Positions 46,505 through 58,605 of a stretch of 64,000 nucleotides of DNA are shown here, in pieces. The first letter of the stretch is position 1. Every line of letters starts with the position of its first letter. Below the pieces are notes generated by a model. The model did no database searches, was not told the origin of the DNA, and worked only from the letters and a program-made list of their open reading frames with translations. The position numbers and the translations under genes are program-made. The stretch covers positions 245,590 to 309,589 of the forward strand of contig BGZK01000708.1 of the NCBI GenBank assembly GCA_005406025.1, given 5' to 3'. The DNA is from Eumeta japonica (lineage: Eukaryota; Arthropoda; Insecta; Lepidoptera; Psychidae).

Positions 46505-49500
46505 GTGTTTGTTGGATTTCTAAACTATTACTTACTTTATATAATCCCTATGTGTGTAAAGTCAATTCGATACACTTGTGTATGATCACGATTAATTTAT
46601 GCGACGCCTCGTCAGACGCGAGATGGGACGACGCGATGTCACGCGTACGTACATCTTCGGCCGTAACACCGTCTATATCTAATGGATTACGGCGTTTGCT
46701 TACATAGTGCTATCTTAAAGCGATATAACCCCGCGCTATTTCCTCCTATCCCCGTCAAACCCCAAAGCTTATATCTCACTTCGGAATCGCATGAATTAAT
46801 GGGTACTCCTATAACTTTCGTCTTTCGACTGAATACAAATGTTGGACGAGCCAGTAACTGCAGTTTTAAACGACGAGGGGAATTTGGAAAATTTGCAAAA
46901 ATTATATCTATATAATTTTCTAAACTTCATTCTAATGAAGTTTTCGTTTTGTATAAGTTGGATTGTCTTTTATTCTTTATTCAATATTCTCTCCTATCGT
47001 CTGACACTTCACACCGTGGATGCAAAAAGGGAGACAGAGTACCTTACGAGACGTCAACACACGTCGTTAACACCAAAATGAGTCTACCGATGAGCATTAC
47101 AGGTACCACGAATTCGACCAGTCCCACGGTGACATTGTGTGAAATATTTTCCTATTTTTCAACATCAATTTAATTTTGGGAACAGATAACCAAATTTTTA
47201 TTGTAATAGTATTTTATTTTAACATGAAGGTGGGATAAAACTTTCTTTACATTGTCCTCCCCCATGAGTAACTCCTCCGTCTCCGCGCGGCGCTTCGGCC
47301 GTTGTTTGAAATATTATTCTCTTCACACTGCGTGAGATTCTTGAAACAATTTTTCATATTTTTTCATAAAGTTGTATCTTTTTATCAACACATCATAAAA
47401 TACTCTCCGTCACCCGCCTCAATCATTGCCACCGTTTGAAAATGACAATTTGCATGTAAAACCTGTTTTAATACACCATCGTAAACACGATCGCTACAAA
47501 TGTTTTTTTTTTTTTTATTTTTGTAAATAATCGTAACAGTTTGGTTGACCACCATTACTTAAAAAAAGGTGTGCGTTTTTTTTATTCGAATTTGCGATTC
47601 GATTGCTACCGCTAAAAAGTGGTAGGCAAGGGGCTGAGCTTGATAAATAGCGCTGCGGAAACGGCGTCCTGATTAAGACAATTTCCTTCTACAGGGCCGG
47701 CAAAAAGGGATGCTCTTAATTTGTCTCAATGACTACGACAGAGACCGGATGCCACTAGATGGTTTCGCATTTTGGGCAGTCTTTAATTTTCGGGTTATAA
47801 AAACTTAAATGTATTTGCCGCCGTTCGTTATCATAACGTTATGCGAGACCGTTCAATAAATGCAACTCCACAACTAAAGCACTAAATAATAATTTTATAA
47901 CTTAATTAGAAAAACTAGACCGCTTTAAATGAAGTAAAAAAAATAAATAAGCTAGACTACAAAAACATATTTTTAATCACGCCAACCAACTATAATTACA
48001 CGAGAAACAGGGAAAGACACAATTTTGAACGTTTATCGCTAAAAAATCTCTTTTTGTACCTTCGCCTTTTTTCGAAGCATTTCCTTTAGCGCCACAGCGA
48101 GTGTCGGAATCCTCGCCGTCGACACACCGAAAAGCGTTCAGTTTCACAACCGTCTTAAGAACAAGGTCTAACTAAGGACCTTGAGGTGTCCAAAAACGCG
48201 CTATCGGGGTTCAAACCGGTTGATCGTCTTTCACTTTATGAGGCATAGGTCTGACAATATCCGGAGTATTGTCGTCACCTGCGGGTCGGGGCACCGCAAT
48301 ACTACTTCTGCTTCTAGACCGCATCTAACGTTGTGCGTCTCGAATCGTTGGAGACTCTGTAATATCCGGTCAATTTGACCTTTTCCTCGATCTCGGCTTG
48401 GCGAAAAGATGTAGGCATCTTATTTCATGCTTTGTCATGTAAAGTGTAAATAATGTCCTGAAAAATTGTTCAATTTTCTTCCTGCCGCTGAATTCCGTCA
48501 ATGCTCCCCTCGCCGTTAACAACACAACACCACCGTGATGGTCAGCGCTCTACCATCGCATGCTTCGTGTACAATTTTAAAAATACCTAATATTTTTTAA
48601 TAGGCTGGCAATGCACTAACGACTCCCTTAGGATTGCTGTTGTCCACGGTAACGATGACTCCGTACTTTTTGGTGGCTCACTCACTCATTTACCTCTTAA
48701 AAACCTTGTAAGTAATTTCATACGTATATATATGATAAACTAATAAACACAATACCCTCTTTTGCTTCGCGCAGTTTCGATGAACAGTGTACGATAATCT
48801 ATTTTGTTTTATTTCTCAATGTGTTAAAAATAAAATTGCGTCATCAAACTTCTATATGAAACGATTACTCTTTCCCCCTTTGTATTTAACCCGTCTATAT
48901 TTGGATCCGGCAAAACTCAAAGGTCATTAAAAGGGTTGACGTCAATTTGCATGTCATTGTAACTTTGCGAAAAAGGTTTCAGTACTCTGTAAAAACGAAA
49001 AATTTTTAGTTTAATAAGCCGAATTTTTACGAAATTTCAATGTAGCTTTAAAACAAAAAAAATATAATATTTTCAAATCACTGAAATGCATTTTGAGGAA
49101 CAATAGCCGTACGAAATTAAAAAAAAAACTGTATTATATGACGTATCATTTATGGTAAATATGTATTATTGCGATGGTTTTAGAGATAAATAAAAAATTA
49201 ATTGAAGAGAAAATTTATCGTGTTCTTCAACCGCAACGCGTCCACTGCAAAAGAATGCCCTTCCCCTTTTTAAAAAAATCACCGTTGGCCACCCGGTCAC
49301 ACCATCGCGTCAGCGGCACGAACAGATGGCCGTGAGCAACTATCGAGAAATTTATCAGCATTAGAAAACTATTTTTACAGTTTCTTTTTTAGATTTTTAA
49401 CAACTTTATTTCTCAAGAAGGATACGTTGAAAAAGGTGGGTTATTGAAAACCTGACAGTCTTTTATTTGAAATTTGAGAAGCCTCAACCTTAAGCATTAA

Positions 49501-52500
49501 TACTTTTTCAATATTTTCTTTTTTAAAATGGAAAGACTCAAAAAAATATATAAGAAATGAAATACATACGCATTTCCTTTCACTTTCAACTCGTTCAGAT
49601 TTCATTGTATAGTACTTTTAAACGGGCAACGGCAGGACTGTGCCCAAATTAAAACTCGATAAGTATTCACGAGCGGACGTGTCGTGTTGTTCCGTCGCTC
49701 CCGGATGCCGCTACAGCAAATTATACACAGCCTCTGAACCACTACGGGGTCGAGTGTCTCAGATGATTGATGTAGCGCCCGCCGCGCGCGCCGCGCCCGC
49801 CGCGCCCGCCGCCGGCCGATCGCTGAATATGCATGAGGAGCAATTTGTTTTGGCAACTGGAACGGACTGATTTTTTGAGAGATATTTTTCGCCACAAAAA
49901 GCTATCTTAGTGCTAATGGATGCGTAAAAAACGGATCGCTATTAATATAAAATTAATTTGTTTTTTATTGTTGGGTCAAAATGGATCATTACCAACATTA
50001 ACCCACGACAAGAGACTTACGGTGGAGTGAAAAAGAAGTAAAAGCGTATTTAGTAAGATTTGACAGATCGTCCGTACATTACCTGCACATCTTACGGATT
50101 ACTTTAACATTTTAAATTTTGTCGCAACCCACTACTTAATGTATGACTTTTCACAAAGATTCTTTCAACTCTTTGACTCCAATTAAGGTTTATTGACCTC
50201 TAAATGTAGAAACTAAAACATTTAATGATTAATTTACGCGAATTGCCCTCTCTACATTCTCACACAATGTTAATTGAAATCCCTCTCGGCGGCGCCTGTC
50301 TGTCTATCTACGAAGACTGATCTCAGACACCGCTGCTGGGATTTCGATAGGGTTTTCATTAATGACTAGACTGATTCGCGAGGAAGCCTTATGTATATTA
50401 ATTTTCAGGCACTTCGTGTAAGTCGGCTGAACTATGATGATTTTTGTCGATTAAGTCGGAATATAGCTCGCGTCTCGAAAGCTCCTCGGCGTGCGCTGTT
50501 TTTATCGTTTAAGTTAAGTGGAAGTGATGTGCCTAACGAAAAGTCTACAACACTATCTATATACTTATAAAAACAAACTCACAATAACAAAAATTCACGA
50601 TAATTACCTTCGGTTAACAAAATATCAATTTATCTAATAGAATATAATAATTTTTAGTTAATTTAATATATTAATAGTTGCTTAGTTTTTTAGTCGACTT
50701 CGATATCAAGGAAATTTTCAAATTGACGTGCAATGCTTGTAAACATCATTTTTTTATTTCTTTGATAATCGTGTTTATAAACTAAATAGTCGTTTATATG
50801 TTTATTCATTTGTGTGTATGAGCGGAGGAGCGTTCGATGTGAAAGGCGTCGAGATTGTAGGCCGCGAGGGTAAGGAGTGTTGCGGGTTTGTGGGCGTATA
50901 TATATGGCCTCCCCAAGCCCTCGTGTGGTGTAGGGTTGTATGCGTGTATAGGGGATGTATGAAGTTGTGTATATGTATGAGTGAATGAAACTGCAGGCAT
51001 ATTTGATTATTCATAAAAAAAATCTAAACTTTAATCTAAATCCAATGAAGGGGCTAGGTAACGGCTAGTATACATATATTAAATCTCTTCGTCAAAAATT
51101 GTCAGATCAACGAATGTGATTGATTGACCATTTATTTGAGTATATGTACTTTTTTCTATTTAACCCACTTTCTCCGTACTTCGAAAAGTAAATAAAGTTA
51201 TTATCGGATGTTGGCCTGTGTTGGACCGCATTGGGTCAACGTGGATGACTTTAAAAGTCTAAGTTCCTTAAATTGTTATAAAATGATTTGATAGAGTTTC
51301 TCCTTATAGTGAAGCAATAAAAGGCTGTCGCAACGACTTTTTTAAAAGTGAGACGCATTTGTTAAAGATTTTCGTCTTCAAGCCTTACGACTCTATCTTC
51401 TTCTCTCGTCCCCGTCGTTGTTGGTTCTACGCTTCTGCTTAATCGGAGTGTTTACCCGAGGTGATGTACTTTAGTCAATATAAGCGTGCAGATGTAGCTG
51501 TATCATCTGTTTTGGTATTAAATTTTATTGTTGTGAGAAATTTTAATCACCTCGCTGGTGAAATATAACCTCTCACATTCTTTTTCTTCAGATTTAGGGG
51601 CTTTGAGCTACAGCTTTCCGAGCTGGCCTAGTGTGTAATGGTAGTTGCCGAAATCGTTGTCAAGAATGCGATTCAACGCTCAAGACTGATAACTAGACGT
51701 GCCTTTAAAGCATGTTTTAATCTGGCAGACTTACTCTGACGCGAGGTAAAGACTCGTCGGTCCATTTGACCTTAATCCTTAGGACTTCGATGTTCTAGTT
51801 GGAAGGTAAAAAGTTCTTAACTATTGAGCCTCTACACTCGGTGAGACGTAATCGTCAAAAATAAGTTTGGTGTAAATGTTTGTCAGCATGCCGAGACGCG
51901 ACGCGAAAGATCTTTAACTAAGAATAAAGGTGCCAACAATTATATCTACTAAAATGCATAAGAAGAAACTTGACGTGGCATGCCCGTATTTTCTACGACC
52001 TTCCTTAACTCATATAAAGAATTGTTACTTTATTCGTAGATGTTCCGAACATGTTTTTGATTACATTACTGTGGTGTACCAATGGCGTAATTAAATGCAT
52101 TGAGCTCTTCCTTTCTTCAGACTATGTATACCAAAAAGTTTTATGTTTCGCAACGTTCGTAAACATTCCATTAAACATACTAATATTCTGGACATTTCAT
52201 ATTTATATCTATTTATTGTGACGTTAAAAGAAAAGAAAGGTAATTTAACTTGTATTGTTTTTGAAAAAATATTTTAGTTTTTTATTACAATATGAATGTT
52301 GAGTCCATTCAATGATTGTGCGCAAACAACGACAGAAATTCGTCGCCAATTCGCGGACGGCTCAACGCAGCCGTCTCCGTCTGGCAACCGTATTAATAAC
52401 GGTGAGTTCTCGCCATACGCTTGCGAATATATTACACCAAATTCGTTAACTTGGAACGATTAATTACTTAGCCGATAACCATAAACGCTGTTATTGTTCG

Positions 52501-53148
52501 AACGCGGCTCACGAATGAAATGAATATGCGAAGTTGCGTGCGGCCCGACCGCGACAAAACGCAAACGTTCACACTCGTTGTGTTATTGCAAATGTTTACG
52601 CAATTAGACAGCGAACGCCCAGGGATGTTTGGGCGGGCGGCGCGCGGCGCGCGGGCGCAGATCGTACATCACGCGGGGCATCATGAGGCGTTCCATTACT
52701 CTCGCTCGTGTGCTGCCGTTTGAATTGTGCTTTGGGAGATAAATTCCGAGGAAAACATATCACGAGGCGGCAATTAATATTCTTTTTATGTCTAAGCACT
52801 CAAAAAATCTCGTAGAGGATGGGATTGAAAAAAAATCGTACATCTTGTTTTGTTAGATTTTGAATTAGTGCGCATAGTACACACGATATTAAAGAATCTG
52901 CGGGCAACCGAGCTTTGCTAAGCGTCTTTGGAATTTGCCGTGGGAATATAATAAATTCCAATGAGACATGTAGTTTATGGCCAATTCTAAAAATAATCAG
53001 TTAGTAAAATGGATCTAAGCATTTTATTTAAATAGTGCCATCTGTAGTTTATGACATGTAAATGCATTTTTTTTTGTTGATAACTACTAACATAGTAACC
53101 ATGTAATTAAATTTAAAATGCTACGGAATTACACCAAATAAAAGAACG
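46505..53148. other. No gene seen in about 6.6 kb
   Basis: AT-rich with CpG-rich patches near 47270-47300, 49760-49820 (GCGCCCGCC-rich) and 52320-52690. A GT-rich stretch at 50800-50970 gives proline/threonine-rich antisense ORFs. A possible Helitron-like CTAG end (ACGGCTAG then TATACATAT) lies at about 51060-51080. No conserved protein was recognised. Confidence 0.5.
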
Positions 53149-54345
53149 TTAAGATTTCCTGTCATTTCATTTTTCCAAGGAAGACATTTATATATAAAAA
53201 CTTGAAATACAAAACCATATCAAAGTGCAAATTGCCATCAACATCATTATGGCCATTTCCGAGACAAACATATACATCATTATAATATATATATGCCATT
53301 TTATTCAACGACTTATTGTCAGTTTGTAGATAGTAAAATAATTCCATTACTGTATAAATGTTGGGATTACCAATCAAAAAACTGCGACAAGTAGTTTTGA
53401 CAGTCCTCTCTTGATATTAACTTAACACTACCTAAAGAATTCTGAATAGACCAAAACAGGTAAAAATCTGAAGCTGCAAGGTCAGGGCCATATGGTGGAT
53501 TCGTTAATACTTTCCAAGCAAACTCTCAATATTTACTGATTGGATAAATATGTGTGTGATCTGACGTTATGAGGGTGAAAAACCAAACCCTTTCTTCTGT
53601 TGACCACTCCCGGCCGTTTTTTACTCTACTTCTTGCTTAAGTCTCATCAGCTGTTGTCAGTAGAGATCCGAATTGATGATTTTGTTCGGCGGTAAAAGCT
53701 CATAATGAATAATGCCCTGTCAATCCCAATATACGCATAGCATCAACTTACTGTGAATTAAATCGGGTTTCGCCATAGTCTGTGTAGCTTGCTTGCCTTT
53801 TGAATATGATCTTTTTCGCACGTTCTTGTCGTAGGTAATTCATTTTTCATCACCAGTGATCAATATTTTCAGAAACAGTTCGGTTTCATTACGTTTCAAT
53901 AAATAATCGCAAATAAGTACACGATTCATTTGACTTCATTCAGTGATCTCGAATGGGACCCAGCTTTTTTATATATCGAGCTTATTTCAAATGGATTAAA
54001 ACTGGTTTATCTCCAACTCTTCAGCGATGTCATGAGCACTAATATGCCGATCTTGCTCTACTTTTCCAAAGTGGCTTCGACTTTGTTCTTAACAGATCGA
54101 CCAGAGCGTGGTTCATCATTGACATTAAAATTACTAGACTATAAACGCTTAAACCAGTTTTGTGCAACTCTTACCGACACTACATTAGGTCCACAATCGT
54201 TACAAATTTTTTTCGCGGCTTGTGTCGCATTTTTCCTTTTTTCGTAATAAAACCTAAAAATGTGTCGAATTTCTACGTTGGACTCCTTCATCTTATTATA
54301 TGGAAACAATAGAAAACTGACGGGACACCGTTTTTACTTTTTATT
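53149..54345 (-). mobile_element. Full-length but dead mariner transposon
   Basis: A minus-strand transposase remnant is bounded by related ends. On the plus strand the left end has ATTTCCTGTCATTTCATTTT then TCCA. On the minus strand the right end has GTGTCCCGTCAGTTTTCTAT then TGTTTCCA. The size (~1.2 kb), end sequence and protein type fit mariner elements of insects. Exact ITR limits are uncertain because both ends have diverged. Confidence 0.85.
53280..54291 (-). pseudogene. Mariner transposase remnant
   Basis: DD34D-type cut-and-paste transposase. The start at 54291 reads MKESNVEIRHIFRFYYEKRK, followed by NATQAAKKICNDCGPN and VRVAQNWFKRL (helix-turn-helix), then DEPRSGRSV. Later parts are LITGDEKW.TYDKNVRKRS (first catalytic Asp), MLCVYWD.QGIIHYELLPP (second), and near the end EDCQNYLSQFF and a YSNGI segment. 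Many stops replace expected Trp and Gln/Lys codons (TGA for TGG; TAA for CAA or AAA), with frameshifts around 53600. The C-terminal TAA is at 53280-53282. It is non-functional. The 105-codon plus-strand ORF at 53930 is its shadow. Confidence 0.85.
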
Positions 54346-55354
54346 TTACTTTTCTTTTTAATGTCATCTATTTAATGGTATCAAAACTAGCCACATACAA
54401 ATTACACAACCAAAGATATTTTATTTCAAATTTTTTATAAAATAAGAAAAAAGATTTACCTCGACATTGTATGTAAATAGTATTTTTAGAATACTAATGG
54501 CGCTTATATCGACATGCTGCCTTCATTTAGTACACGATATGTATTGGGAAGGAAATTTTCTCCTACGCAATCTAACGCCCACTTTACAAACTAAATAGAA
54601 ATTAATTTTATTTTAACTCCATTTTATGTAAATAAAAGCCAAAATTCCATACAACAATACATCTACTTTATTTTAAAGACTAAATAAGTGGAATTCACAG
54701 TGTAAATATAGATATTGAAAGCTCCACTGAAATTGGTAGTAAGTAGAGTGAAAACAGACATTTGCCATTAATTGATTTATTACAGAAATGAGTTTCCCTA
54801 AAAGACTCCACTTTCCATAAGCTTTATCTCTATTAAATATATGGTCATATGACGTAAAATTTAAGGTTAAATTGGATTAATATAATCAATTGCACAGTTA
54901 AAAATACTTTTTAAGTACATATTTTAGATTATAAATATACATGAAGAAGAAAAGAAAGAAACAAAAAAAAATGTCATAATTCATTTTTGATATTCAAAAG
55001 TTCATTATAAATAACTTTGAAATCTTATGAAACTATTTCATTTTTTTATAAGTTAAAATATACAAGCACTTGCAAACACAACTCTTATATATTCTTTTTT
55101 TTATTTTGTTGAGTATGTTGGATTTCATAATTATGATTTTTGAACGTTCCTTGAAACTTCAATAGGTTCAAGCAACTAAAAGTAAATACTTATGGGCCAG
55201 CATATCCGGCGAGCAAAAAGAAATGCAATCATATGAAAAAATAAAATGCACTGCTTTCTTTTTCATCGTTCGTATGACACTATTTCTCTGTGACCGCCGG
55301 ACGTACTCGCCCAAGAATATTTATTTTCTCATTGGCGCCATCTTTATTTTTCAA

Positions 55355-55404
55355 TCTAAGTATTGCCTATATCTATATATTTATAGATATAGGCAATACT
55401 TAGA
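55355..55404. repeat. Perfect 23-bp hairpin with 4-nt loop
   Basis: TCTAAGTATTGCCTATATCT, then ATA, is followed by a 4-nt TATT loop and the exact reverse complement. No mismatch occurs across 23 bp. It lies in an ORF of no recognised function. It could be a recent palindromic duplication, a MITE core or an expressed hairpin. Confidence 0.95.
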
Positions 55405-57139
55405 CTTACTAGACGTTTTCCAGCTTCTCATTTCTAGAACATTTCAAGAATTAAGCGTAGTAAGTTTTTAAACATAATCAGCTCTAAACGCATTCGGTCC
55501 GATTCCAACAAAGCCGGTGTGGCGGTCGCTGAGAGTGCAGCGAGTGTTCGATGTACTAATATCGAAGTACACGACGGGCCGGTTTATATTCCTTTGATTA
55601 TCTAAATTAATACGAAGTTCTTAAAGAAAAACGAAATCATCTTGGAAGCACTATTCTCATAAAAATAAATACTTAATTTGTATAAATACATACCAAAATT
55701 CACCTTAAGACTATTTGATATCGTAAGACTCCACTAGAAAAATAAATTCACCAAATTAAATTCACAAGTTCACCTGAAACAAACACAAAAATTCTAATTA
55801 ATAATACGATCAGACAATATCAAGTAACCAAATTTTTCAGATAGTCTTCAACTCGAGAATTATTTTTAAATTAGAGGCCACGTACCAGACATTTGTGTAA
55901 AATATCTGCATGTGAATTTAATAATCTAAGAGCTAGATGGTAAATAAATTTCACAATATCTACGACTTTGTATCATAGCTTTTTTCTTTTAACTAAGCGA
56001 GTCAGGTTGTTTCGTTAGATACCCGTTTGAATGAAAAACCATAAACATTATTCGCTGATAAAAAGACACTGCTCCATTGCGATGACAAACATAAAGGTAA
56101 AACAAAGTAATATATAGCCATAGATCATTTCTACGAAATCTGTATCGCACTAACTAAACGCGACCACGGCAAAACTCATTTTTCTATACAGAAAAAGATA
56201 AATAATACTAAGCAAAAATCTATTTGATATTGATTACTTTGTTTTAATATGCATTAAGTTCATTGGCTCTTAGCTCAATTCGGCTTAAGCAAGAGGAATA
56301 GAAACGGAAATGAAATAAGAAATAAATAAGTTTCCCCTAACATAATTAAAAGGATTTTTATGACGACGTCACAGAGTCCGTAATCGTACGCACATTTTGT
56401 TGAATTAAAGCAGATGCATTTTGTAAGTCGGTGTGATGTTCCCGCGGCGGCATAAGGTTCACTTTGGCGTTACCATAATTTCTTTTTAGTATAGGAAGGC
56501 AGTTATTTCTTTACAAGTACCGTTCTTTTGTTATATTGGTATAAGAGCTAGCAACGTCGGGAAAACAAGAATTTCAGGTCAGCTGATTTATTGATATGTC
56601 GTCTCTCTTGCTCTTTGGGTTAGGGTCTGGGCTGTCTGGCCGGCGGTGGCGGTTGCGTTTACCTGTGCGCATCCTATCTGTACAGGTAATGATATTAACT
56701 TTTCAAATCATTTTAAGAAGGTTCATTTTTAATATTTTAACTTTAGATAAGCTTAACAAACATCCATATCTTATTACCAGACATTTTTGTCATTGCTAAC
56801 AATGAGCCAGTCGCCAATTTCAATTTATTTTTTTTGAATTAAAAATTCAAAGTATTTCAGTTTGCCTGTAATTTTAATATTATGTTGTTTAAGTATGAAA
56901 AGACCTAAAATTAATTTGCCAGACACTAATTCAGTTGTTAAACCGTGTATTAGAACGACAAAGTCCTGAAAATTCGTATAGTATGATACTATTGGATAAA
57001 GAGAAACAATTGCAGAATAAATTGCTGAGAACGAGATAGAAAAAACCCTAATTAGACAAGGTGATTAAAAAATATTTAAATAATTTGATTTATAATCATT
57101 TTTAATATTTGGCTAATACACGGTAAATAAAATTTGTGT

Positions 57140-57174
57140 CAATTTTATGTCAAATAAAATTTGACATAAAATTG
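57140..57174. repeat. 16-bp perfect hairpin
   Basis: CAATTTTATGTCAAAT, AAA loop, ATTTGACATAAAATTG. Outer GTGT/ACAC sequence extends the pairing after a small gap. Confidence 0.9.
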
Positions 57175-58099
57175 TATACACAAACAGAGCCTAGAGATTC
57201 GTGTAGTAACATACATGATTAACAAAAATAAAAATATTGACAACAGTAACTTTAGCGGTTTCGATTTTTTATATGCCCCTGTTCGATCCTAAATCAAATG
57301 TTGAGGTGAATTGAGCACCGGCGCGAGCGCGGGTCGGACGCCTCTTAGACGTGCAATTAATGAGAAGAACTCACTATGATTAAATACCGTGTGTTTTCTC
57401 TACACCATTCTTCAAGAAGGACCGTGTTTTCCTGATACAATCACACAGTGTGTAAATATAAAACGAGTTACGAAGAGGCCAAGACGCTGCTGTCTGGAGT
57501 CGGGCGCAGTGAACGTCTCGGGCGCAGTCTCCAAGAGAGTGACGGTGGAAGTCAATTTCCAAATAGATCTTTCCATCTTAAAGCATTAAAGACTAAACAT
57601 TGAGGCCACTTATTTATTTCTTCGTATAGGGTACGGAAATCACATTTTACCAGAATATTTAAACTTTACCATAAATGATGCCTGTCATTATTTTTCATTT
57701 GCAATTAACCTCTGACTATAACAGAAGGATGTTATAAATTTGACGTATCTATGTATTTTTGTGTCTGTCTGTGGCATCGTAGCTCTCAAACAGCTGAACC
57801 TCTGAAATCTCAAACAGATGATTTGATCGAGAATGTTTTTATTCGAGAACAATAATACAAGAAAATCTGTTCAACAATTCAAAGATTATCAACCCTTTTT
57901 TAGTCAATGAAAGGATGTAAGGTATGATCTTGTCAAAATTGATATTCTGATTTTTATCATTTCAATGACATTAAAATAAAATAATTTGAGTAAATAAAGT
58001 AAGCACCAAAATCATCTTAAAGCAGGATACATAACTCCACCAACAACTCACAGCAGGGGTATTGTGTTTGGGCTCATAAGAATGGTCTCGATGAATAAA

Positions 58100-58460
58100 T
58101 TGTAGATAGATATGTCAGCTTCCACCCATGACTCCGCCCGCGGACGTACTACGACTTACTTCATCCTGTGTATCGACCGATCTTGATCTCAATTACCATT
58201 CCGACCCCTATGCCGCTCTCGATTTTGGTCCCAATTCTGCTCTCGATAGCAATTTATTTAATTCTCGATTTCAATCGCGGTCCCTATTTTATTTTAAACT
58301 CAGTTTTGATTTAAATAGATTCAGATTCTGGTCCCTCAATATTTCCGAGTTGAGTATAATAAGGTATTGTGGACGTTTGCTGCAGGGAGCGGACTATGAT
58401 CCTGGGATGAGTATTAAGGGTATCAAGTCAATGAAGGATTACAATTGGCAGATTTGATAG
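58100..58460 (+). repeat. Degenerate hexamer array in Helitron-like repeat
   Basis: CATGACTCCGCCCGCGGACG precedes a pyrimidine-rich degenerate ~6-bp array at 58170-58345 (TTGATC, TCAATT, ACCCCT, GCTCTCGATTTTGGTCCC and similar words). The style matches 43424-43560. The 109-codon ORF translates the array and is not considered a gene. Confidence 0.5.
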
Positions 58461-58553
58461 TGTGCTGAATAGGTGTTGATGTATGTGATGTACGGTACAG
58501 TATATAAACCTCGAGAGTAATAGATAATAAAACAAGATGATTGAATGTAATTA

Positions 58554-58605
58554 ATATATACACACGCACATATATATATGCTTATATATGTGCGTGTGTA
58601 TATAT
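58554..58605. repeat. Perfect 23-bp hairpin in TA/CACG simple sequence
   Basis: ATATATACACACGCACATAT, then ATA, a 6-nt TATGCT loop and its exact reverse complement. Further GCGTGCATATACACGCGC palindromic sequence follows immediately. Confidence 0.92.

Larger units (their letters stand above)
54346..58099. other. No gene seen in about 3.7 kb
   Basis: AT-rich. One GC-richer segment at 56594-56686 starts ATGTCGTCTCTCTTG and ends CTGTACAG before GTAATG. It could be a short first coding exon with a donor, but it has no recognisable protein signature. A CpG-rich patch lies at 57310-57350. Hairpins are listed separately. Confidence 0.45.

Noticed and set aside
50802..51014. Proline/threonine-rich minus-strand ORFs
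   Set aside because: They arise from a GT-rich low-complexity stretch and have no domain.
53162..53377. 71-codon minus-strand ORF as a separate gene
   Set aside because: It lies in the mariner 3' region in a shifted frame; the true C-terminal frame ends at 53280.
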